From positions 2,356,001 to 2,420,000 of the forward strand of contig NZ_CP032487.1 of NCBI RefSeq assembly GCF_004124235.1: DNA of 64,000 nt, in the 5' to 3' direction. The translations under genes and the position numbers were made by a program. Of the stretch, positions 58,877 through 64,000 are shown piece by piece. Below the pieces are notes generated by a model. That model worked only from the letters and a program-made list of their open reading frames with translations. It made no database searches and was not told the origin of the DNA. This stretch comes from Yersinia hibernica (GTDB taxonomy: Bacteria; Pseudomonadota; Gammaproteobacteria; Enterobacterales; Enterobacteriaceae). How positions within the stretch are numbered: the stretch's first letter is position 1; each line of letters begins with the position of its first letter.

Positions 58877-60276
58877 AGCACACTCCGGGCGGCAGTCAGC
58901 CAGCCATCCAGTAAACCGGGGCGTTGAGCAAAGTGAATATGCAGGTAGCTGGCCTGAGTCCGTTTTACTTGATAGCCACTGCGCCAGCGCTGGATAACTG
59001 CACCATCGCGCCACTTGCTGCTATCAAAAACTGGCGTCAATGGGCTGGTAAAATCGGAGTAATGGAATTCATGACCGCGTAAAATCTCGCCTTGTGCTGC
59101 CAATAACGTGTCACTGTTGGCCTGTGCTTGGCAGTAGCCAAAGCGGGTTAAACGTTTTCCCATCCGGCTGTCACCGGCCAAGATTCCTACCATCGAATGG
59201 CGTTGCCCATTCTCATCAGTTAAACCTTCGCCCAGATACATCAAGCCGCCGCATTCGGCATACAGCGGGATTTGCTGCCGGTGGGCTTGCTGTAATGCGG
59301 CATGCATCGCGGTATTAGCGGCCAACACCGGGGCGTGGATTTCCGGGTAACCGCCCCCCAGATAAATCATCTGGCAGGCGGGCAAATGGCGGTCATGTAG
59401 GGGGCTAAAACGTTGGATGCGCACCCCGGCTTGCTCTAGCAAATCCAAGTTATCGGGATAGTAAAAATTAAAAGCTTCATCTTCGGCTAAGGCCAATGTT
59501 AGGCCATCAGCCAAGGCCTGCGGGGGTAATGCGGGCGGGGTGCCCACCGGGAGTTCAGTGGCAGAAGTCAGAGCCAGCAATCTGTCCAGATCGATAAATT
59601 CTTCAACCTGCTGAGCCAGCCGTTGCCAACGTGGGTCGCTATCTGGCTGTTTGCCAGTTGGTCCGCCGCGCTCTTGCGCCGGAATCAACCCTAAGTGGCG
59701 CGATGGCAATGCCACATCTTCCATCACCGGCAAACGACCCAATACTGGAATGCCGCAATAGTGTTCTATGGCATGGCGAATAAGTTGATAGTGATTATCT
59801 GAATTGACGCGGTTAACAATCACGCCTGCAATGTGGAGATTAGGATCAAATTGGCAAAAACCGAGCACGGTGGCGGCAACCGAGGTTGATACGGCCTTGC
59901 CATCAACTAACAAGATAACCGGGCAGCCCAACTGTTTGGCCATCGCCGCACTGCTGCAATAATCAGGATCAGTCCCATAGCCGTCATACAACCCCATGAC
60001 GCCTTCAATCACCGCAACATCGGCATGGCACATATGCTGGTTATACAACCCATTGAGGGTAGCGGATGGCAGCATAAAGGCATCGAGGTTGCGCGAAATT
60101 ACGCCACTGACGGCGGTATGCCAGCCAGTATCCAGATAATCCGGCCCGACTTTGAAAGGTTGCACCGACAATCCACGCGCCATCAGCGCCCGCAAAATAC
60201 CCAGCGTGACAGTAGTTTTACCGCATCCACTGCCGGTGCCTGCGATGATAAATGCTTGTTTGCCTGAGTGTTGCAT
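58873..60276 (-). CDS. cbiA: CbiA, cobyrinic acid a,c-diamide synthase
   Basis: The first gene of the cob operon, 467 residues from ATG 60276. N-terminal P-loop [22 protein letters not shown] and VGPDYLDTGWH; C-terminal glutaminase with YAECGGLMYLGEGL (Cys nucleophile) and HEFHYSDF. It amidates the a and c acetates. The start codon directly follows the T run of a terminator hairpin; the nearest Shine-Dalgarno-like bases (GGCGGGA) are the 3' strand of that hairpin. An in-frame ATG at 60297 lies in the hairpin loop and has no ribosome site. Confidence 0.94.
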   Translation of the reverse strand: MQHSGKQAFIIAGTGSGCGKTTVTLGILRALMARGLSVQPFKVGPDYLDTGWHTAVSGVISRNLDAFMLPSATLNGLYNQHMCHADVAVIEGVMGLYDGYGTDPDYCSSAAMAKQLGCPVILLVDGKAVSTSVAATVLGFCQFDPNLHIAGVIVNRVNSDNHYQLIRHAIEHYCGIPVLGRLPVMEDVALPSRHLGLIPAQERGGPTGKQPDSDPRWQRLAQQVEEFIDLDRLLALTSATELPVGTPPALPPQALADGLTLALAEDEAFNFYYPDNLDLLEQAGVRIQRFSPLHDRHLPACQMIYLGGGYPEIHAPVLAANTAMHAALQQAHRQQIPLYAECGGLMYLGEGLTDENGQRHSMVGILAGDSRMGKRLTRFGYCQAQANSDTLLAAQGEILRGHEFHYSDFTSPLTPVFDSSKWRDGAVIQRWRSGYQVKRTQASYLHIHFAQRPGLLDGWLTAARSVL

Positions 60277-60306
60277 AAAAAAATCCCGCCATTTCAAGCG
60301 GGATTT
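60277..60306 (-). terminator. cbiA: Riboswitch-associated terminator directly before cbiA
   Basis: AAATCCCGC (60298-60306 read on minus) pairs with GCGGGATTT (60281-60289), 9 bp with an 8-base loop, followed by seven T, and then the cbiA ATG with no gap. It probably is the expression platform of the cobalamin riboswitch, combining termination with masking of the ribosome site. Confidence 0.8.
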
Positions 60307-60399
60307 GCAGGGTCAAAAAGGTGCAGTTACGCAACGACACCGCTGCGCGCATCTGATGACAACCCGCTTCCCACCGAAGGAGTTGAAACTCTTTTACTG

Positions 60400-60560
60400 A
60401 TTTGGCAGGTCTTCTGGCTTAGCTTCATCCTCCCCCGCTACCTTCCCAATCCTATGGATCAGTGGTCTCAGCGGGTTCGTCAGCATCACAGCAGCGGGGG
60501 CTGCGGGGGATTGTCACCCCCTTCCCAATCGTGACTTTAGTGCAAGTACACGACATAACC
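60400..60560 (-). promoter_or_regulatory. Cobalamin riboswitch of the cob operon
   Basis: Read on the minus strand: GGGAAGGGGGTGACAATCCC, CGCAGCCCCCGCTGCTGTGA, GACCACTG (a variant of GCCACTG), GGGAAGGTAGCGGGGG, and the B12 box TAAGCCAGAAGACCTGCC (60404-60421). These occur in the order of the adenosylcobalamin aptamer. When B12 is sufficient it should shut off the long cob operon. Confidence 0.93.
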
Positions 60561-60951
60561 ATTTCAGTAACTGAAATTATCTAATTACAGTAGACTCTGT
60601 TATTAATTTCTTTTCTTACTATGTAATTTATCTCTTTATTTACACTGTTATAACAGGCCATTTATTAATTGATAGCCTGATAGAATTCCTTAAAATTAAT
60701 ATACGCCTTTCTGATCGGAAAAAATGGTTAATTTTATTTTTTGCGAATAATTTTTTTGCTAAACCATAACAAATAATTGTCACTGAATATGATTATTAAC
60801 CATTAAAAACAATAAGTTATGATGACATTTTAGTTAAAAAAAACAGCAATAAATTGCCATTATTTATTTTATATTATTAATACTAGGTTTAATTTTTAAA
60901 TAGATAATCTTGAGTGAATAGCATGACCAATTGATATTAGATCAATAACTG
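60561..60951. other. AT-rich promoter region of the cob operon
   Basis: About 390 bases with no gene, between pocR and the riboswitch. It holds a block (60776-60826) that is shared with the pdu control region. The cob promoter itself is not obvious; the region is too AT-rich for a confident -35/-10 call. Confidence 0.5.
60776..60826. promoter_or_regulatory. Block shared with the pdu control region, candidate PocR site (cob copy)
   Basis: In plus orientation: ATTGTCACT (60776-60784), ATTATTAA (60792-60799), then TAAAAACAATAAGTTA (60804-60819) and TGATGACA. The same pieces in the same order and nearly the same spacing lie at 63360-63422. The operator role is inferred. Confidence 0.4.
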
Positions 60952-61854
60952 TCATTCCATTTCGCTACGCTCAGAAGAAAGCGAGCGAAATACCTGCGGT
61001 GTCACATTGTAAGTCTGACGGAACACTTTGCAGAAATAGCTGGTCTGGGAAAAACCTAAATTCTTGGCAATACTGGCAATGCTCCAGTCACTGTGTTGCA
61101 ACATCTCACGGGCATTAGCCATCCGCTGCTGATTGACCCAGGCATTAAAGCCGATGCCCTGATATTTTTTAAACAATTTGCTGAAGTAGTAAGGGCTGAG
61201 ATAAACCTTCGCGGCCACTTCTTCCAACCGCAATTCTTCCGATAAATGTGTGTCAATATAGCGCAATGCTTTCTTCATTTTACTGTCGTGGGGGTGAACC
61301 GGGCGTATTCTACCCGGTTCTTTGCTGCCCATATTGTCATTGATAACCACAAAGTTGAGATGCTTTTTGAGGCAATTCTCCACAATCAACTTCAGTAAAT
61401 CCGCTGAAGCAATCACCCGAGAAAAATCCATAATGGGCACATTGTGGAATTCATCCATCAGTGCCGGATTCTGTTGCCAGTGATTATCAACACTAAGGAT
61501 ATCAATTAAGTAAACATCCGAATGTAGCCGCACCTGACCGCATAGCACAAACCCGACCAAATGGCCGGCGATAACTAACGGGATAGAGAAATCCGTTAGC
61601 CCGGCGTGGCAACGGTAAATGCAAGGCTCATTGGATTTTGAGGCTTCAAGGCCACCACAGCGATCACTCATTCGGCAACGCAGGTGGTTAACCGGGTCTT
61701 GGCGCATCAATTGACAAAATGGGGTGAAGTTAAAGAGGTCAGAAATTTCTTCGCCGTGAATATTCACCACGACCACAGCCAGCCCGGTTGCCTGAGCAAA
61801 ATCCTGCGCGATTTTATTTATGAGCTCTGAGTTTAGAGAACTGGCAGAAATCAT
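60952..61854 (-). CDS. pocR: PocR, activator of cob and pdu operons
   Basis: A 300-residue regulator: an N-terminal PocR sensory domain (about 1-165, with Cys-rich FCQLMRQDPVNHLRCRMSDRCGG and YRCHAGLTDFSIPLVIAGHLVGFVLCGQV) and a C-terminal AraC/XylS pair of helix-turn-helix motifs (LEEVAAKVYLSPYYFSKLFKKYQG; SIASIAKNLGFSQTSYFCKVFRQTYNVTP). In Salmonella PocR with 1,2-propanediol activates both operons. The gene lies between them, as there. Confidence 0.95.
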   Translation of the reverse strand: MISASSLNSELINKIAQDFAQATGLAVVVVNIHGEEISDLFNFTPFCQLMRQDPVNHLRCRMSDRCGGLEASKSNEPCIYRCHAGLTDFSIPLVIAGHLVGFVLCGQVRLHSDVYLIDILSVDNHWQQNPALMDEFHNVPIMDFSRVIASADLLKLIVENCLKKHLNFVVINDNMGSKEPGRIRPVHPHDSKMKKALRYIDTHLSEELRLEEVAAKVYLSPYYFSKLFKKYQGIGFNAWVNQQRMANAREMLQHSDWSIASIAKNLGFSQTSYFCKVFRQTYNVTPQVFRSLSSERSEME

Positions 61855-62163
61855 GATAAAACCTCTCAGTTAATTTTAATTTATTGTTATTAAGTTTCGT
61901 TTGTTACTATAAATCATCCCTGTAATGAACAATGTGTTGCTGCTTTGTTATATTTTCATTCCTATTTGCAATGTGGAAAACCCATATCCCTGTCGAGGTT
62001 TGTGCTTTAGTGAAATGAAGGAAAATAACAATTCACTTTACCAGAGTCATAATCAACAGGGGACTATAATCAGTCTATTAACCAGAATAGATCACGAAAT
62101 TCCCTCATCTTAATACCTATTTGCAGTCCCAAGATGAGGAAATCATCATTAATTTTTAATAGC
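61855..62163. other. Intergenic region pduF-pocR
   Basis: About 309 AT-rich bases. A terminator-like hairpin for pduF is at 62103-62139; the rest presumably holds the pocR promoter. No gene is seen. Confidence 0.5.
62103..62139 (-). terminator. Hairpin downstream of pduF
   Basis: CCTCATCTT (62103-62111) and AAGATGAGG (62131-62139) form a perfect 9-bp stem with a 19-base loop. Only a short T run follows on the minus strand, so it may be a partial terminator that lets some transcription run into pocR. Confidence 0.55.
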
Positions 62164-62979
62164 CTAATTTACTATTTCTTCATCATCCAACTTACAGGTC
62201 TTGCACGGCAGGTTTTTACCAATAAAGAAGCGGTAAACAGCTGCACCCAAGCAAGCACCAATAATAGGGGCCACAATAGGAACGATGAAATAAGGAATAT
62301 CACGACCACCGGTCATCGCGAGTTTCCCCCACCCGGCAAAGAAAGTAAATATTTTAGGGCCAAAATCACGCGCGGGGTTCATAGCAAAACCGGTTAATGG
62401 GCCAGTCGCCGCACCAATCACCGCCACCAGAATACCAATTAAAAGCGGCCCTAATGCCCCACGAGGAACACCATTGCCATCATCCGTCAATGCCATAATC
62501 AGCCCCATCAAAATTGAGGTAATAATGATTTCAACAAATGCGGCTTGCCATACACTAATAGCCGGTGATGGGAAGGTACTGAAAATACTGGCCAGTTGCA
62601 GACTATCCAAACTGCCGCGCACCATCTGATGTGCCGTTTCAAAATCAGTGAATAAATTGTGATACAGCATATAAGACAGCGCCGCACCACCAAAAGCCCC
62701 GGCAATTTGCGCAACACTGTAAGGAATAACTTTACGGCCTGGGAAGCAGGCAAACAGCCATAAAGCAATGGTGATGGCTGGGTTAAGATGAGCACCAGAA
62801 ATCCCGGCAGTCAAATAGACGGCCAGTGAAATTCCAAGCCCCCACACAATACAGATTTCCCACAAGCCAAAACTAGCACCGGCCACTTTCATTGCCGCCA
62901 AGCAACTAATACCAAAAAATAAAAACAGCCCGGTGCCAAGAAATTCTGCCATACACTGGGCTTTGAGTGAGTCGTTCAT
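62164..62979 (-). CDS. pduF: PduF, propanediol diffusion facilitator (MIP family)
   Basis: A 271-residue aquaglyceroporin with six membrane helices. Both NPA boxes are intact: ISGAHLNPAITIAL and GFAMNPARDFGPKIF, the second with the Asp typical of glycerol-type channels. It lets 1,2-propanediol or glycerol enter the cell. Divergent from pduA. Confidence 0.95.
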   Translation of the reverse strand: MNDSLKAQCMAEFLGTGLFLFFGISCLAAMKVAGASFGLWEICIVWGLGISLAVYLTAGISGAHLNPAITIALWLFACFPGRKVIPYSVAQIAGAFGGAALSYMLYHNLFTDFETAHQMVRGSLDSLQLASIFSTFPSPAISVWQAAFVEIIITSILMGLIMALTDDGNGVPRGALGPLLIGILVAVIGAATGPLTGFAMNPARDFGPKIFTFFAGWGKLAMTGGRDIPYFIVPIVAPIIGACLGAAVYRFFIGKNLPCKTCKLDDEEIVN

Positions 62980-63586
62980 AGGGTTACCCTGCTTGAAGTT
63001 ATTATGATTAATACGTTGTGTTCAGTAATGCACGGCCCTTGACTCAACCACTATAAAGAGACAGAAAATGAAAGTGTTGTCGTAATCTGCCATTCATTAA
63101 ACAAAAACTAGAGTTTCAATAACAAATTATTGCTATTGCGTCGTCATAAAACAACCGCAATGCCCTGAGAATAAACCAGTTAGAACTGAATTTAATAATG
63201 TGACTTTCTTGCCATTTATTCTTTCTATTATTGTTATCAAGCTCGCAGTTTCTCATTTTATGTGAGCCAACTCTTCCTTTATGTTAATGCGCGCAAATAC
63301 CAAAGATAATATCGCCTGTCACCACTTAAATTTTAATTTTGAATCTGCCATAGCCAATTATTGTCACTCATCAATTATTAAATAGACTTAAAAAATAATA
63401 AGTTAATGTTTATGGTGACAATATTTTGTTATTTCGTCGCTAACCATTCTCGCCAGTAAATTCATTACAGCCATTCTTTTTCATTGCTTGTTTGTATATT
63501 CAATTCCAGCACGAACCTGACAACGTTATTTCTGAACATGACAATCCAAGCCAGAACACGGCATCTGATATTCCGTCGAGGTATTT
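62980..63586. other. Divergent control region pduF-pduA
   Basis: About 607 AT-rich bases with no gene. It contains the block shared with the cob region (63360-63422), where ATTGTCAC at 63360 is faced by GTGACAAT at 63415. The region should carry the pdu and pduF promoters with PocR and global-regulator sites. Confidence 0.55.
63360..63422. promoter_or_regulatory. Block shared with the cob control region, candidate PocR site (pdu copy)
   Basis: ATTGTCACT (63360-63368), ATTATTAA (63374-63381), TAAAAAATAATAAGTTA (63389-63405), then GGTGACAAT (63414-63422). The distance from ATTGTCAC to AATAAGTTA is 37 bases here and 35 in the cob copy. It lies 165-227 bases before pduA. Confidence 0.4.
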
Positions 63587-63871
63587 ATGCAACAAGAAGC
63601 ACTAGGAATGGTGGAAACCAAAGGGTTGACCGCTGCCATTGAAGCTGCTGACACCATGGTGAAATCGGCCAATGTGACGTTGGTAGGCTATGAAAAAATT
63701 GGCTCCGGCCTGGTCACTGTCATCGTACGTGGTGACGTCGGGGCGGTAAAAGCGGCGACTGATGCTGGCGCAATTGCAGCCGCTAACGTGGGGGAAGTGA
63801 AATCTACCCATGTCATCCCACGTCCACACACCGATGTTGAGAAATTTTTACCCAAGGGAAATAGCCAATGA
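63587..63871 (+). CDS. pduA: PduA, hexameric microcompartment shell protein
   Basis: A 94-residue single-BMC-domain protein: [25 protein letters not shown], the pore loop [10 protein letters not shown] (Ser40) and [14 protein letters not shown]. It forms hexagonal shell tiles through which propanediol enters the microcompartment. GAGG precedes the ATG. The stop overlaps the pduB start (ATGA). Confidence 0.97.
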   Translation: MQQEALGMVETKGLTAAIEAADTMVKSANVTLVGYEKIGSGLVTVIVRGDVGAVKAATDAGAIAAANVGEVKSTHVIPRPHTDVEKFLPKGNSQ

Positions 63872-64000
63872 AAAGCAATGACCTGGTCGACCAAATTATG
63901 GCGCAGGTGATAGCAAAAGTCGGTGAACACGCTCCGGCGTCTTCTGCACCATCATTTGATAAACCATCATTCAATAAACAACCATCCTATAAACAACGAG
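63868..64000 (+). CDS. pduB: PduB, trimeric shell protein (3' end outside window)
   Basis: Forty-four codons are visible. The start [19 protein letters not shown] matches the conserved N-terminal helix of PduB that links shell to enzyme core. Next comes a linker with repeated PS-x-x-K units ([16 protein letters not shown]). The BMC domains lie outside the window. The short form PduB' would start further downstream. Confidence 0.93.
   Translation, partial: MKSNDLVDQIMAQVIAKVGEHAPASSAPSFDKPSFNKQPSYKQR

Noticed and set aside
58876..59014. Longer N-terminus for CbiB
   Set aside because: The added 46 residues are out-of-frame translation of cbiA. The family starts at the LLDHWLGDPPHW region.

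Overview
The window looks like chromosome from a Yersinia of the Y. enterocolitica group or a close relative. The inference rests on gene content: an anaerobic cobalamin cluster joined to the pdu propanediol cluster, a citrate-lyase locus, two ERIC repeats, two tRNA-Asn genes carrying the attachment sequence used by Yersinia islands, and an EntD-type phosphopantetheinyl transferase away from any siderophore genes. No species assignment is possible by eye.

Layout. (1) 1-9742: the 3' part of a BvgS/EvgS-type hybrid sensor kinase, then a chaperone-usher fimbrial operon (pilin, chaperone, usher, tip adhesin, second chaperone). (2) 9901-14820: tRNA-Asn carrying a small AT-rich island of about 4.85 kb, bounded by a repeat of the tRNA 3' end. 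It holds a truncated P4-type integrase, remnants of an IS903-like and an IS3-family element, a gene with a 44-residue repeat, and a 903-residue protein that resembles a compact AvrE/DspE type III effector. (3) 14930-20035: lpxO, an entD-like gene and a TRAP transporter. (4) 20101-29766: citrate fermentation genes citCDEFXGT, divergent from the citAB two-component system. (5) 29972-38077: uhpABC followed by the afuABC sugar-phosphate ABC transporter, with no uhpT visible. (6) 38273-42839: a second, unoccupied tRNA-Asn, cheV, yeeO and argG. (7) 42934-60560: a single minus-strand cobalamin operon (cbiABCDETFGHJKLMNQO, cobQ, cobU, cobS, cobC, cobT) behind a cobalamin riboswitch. (8) 60952-64000: pocR, pduF, pduA and the start of pduB.

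How it fits together. Made anaerobically by the cob operon, B12 serves the propanediol dehydratase of the pdu microcompartment; PocR is the common activator, and the cob and pdu control regions share an ordered block of sequence. Citrate fermentation, the TRAP transporter and the UhpABC/AfuABC pair add to an anaerobic, gut-style metabolism. The least expected item is the island at the first tRNA-Asn. Its AvrE-like gene, if confirmed, would place a compact member of a plant-pathogen effector family in Yersinia.

All calls come from reading the sequence and remembered family features; no database search was run.
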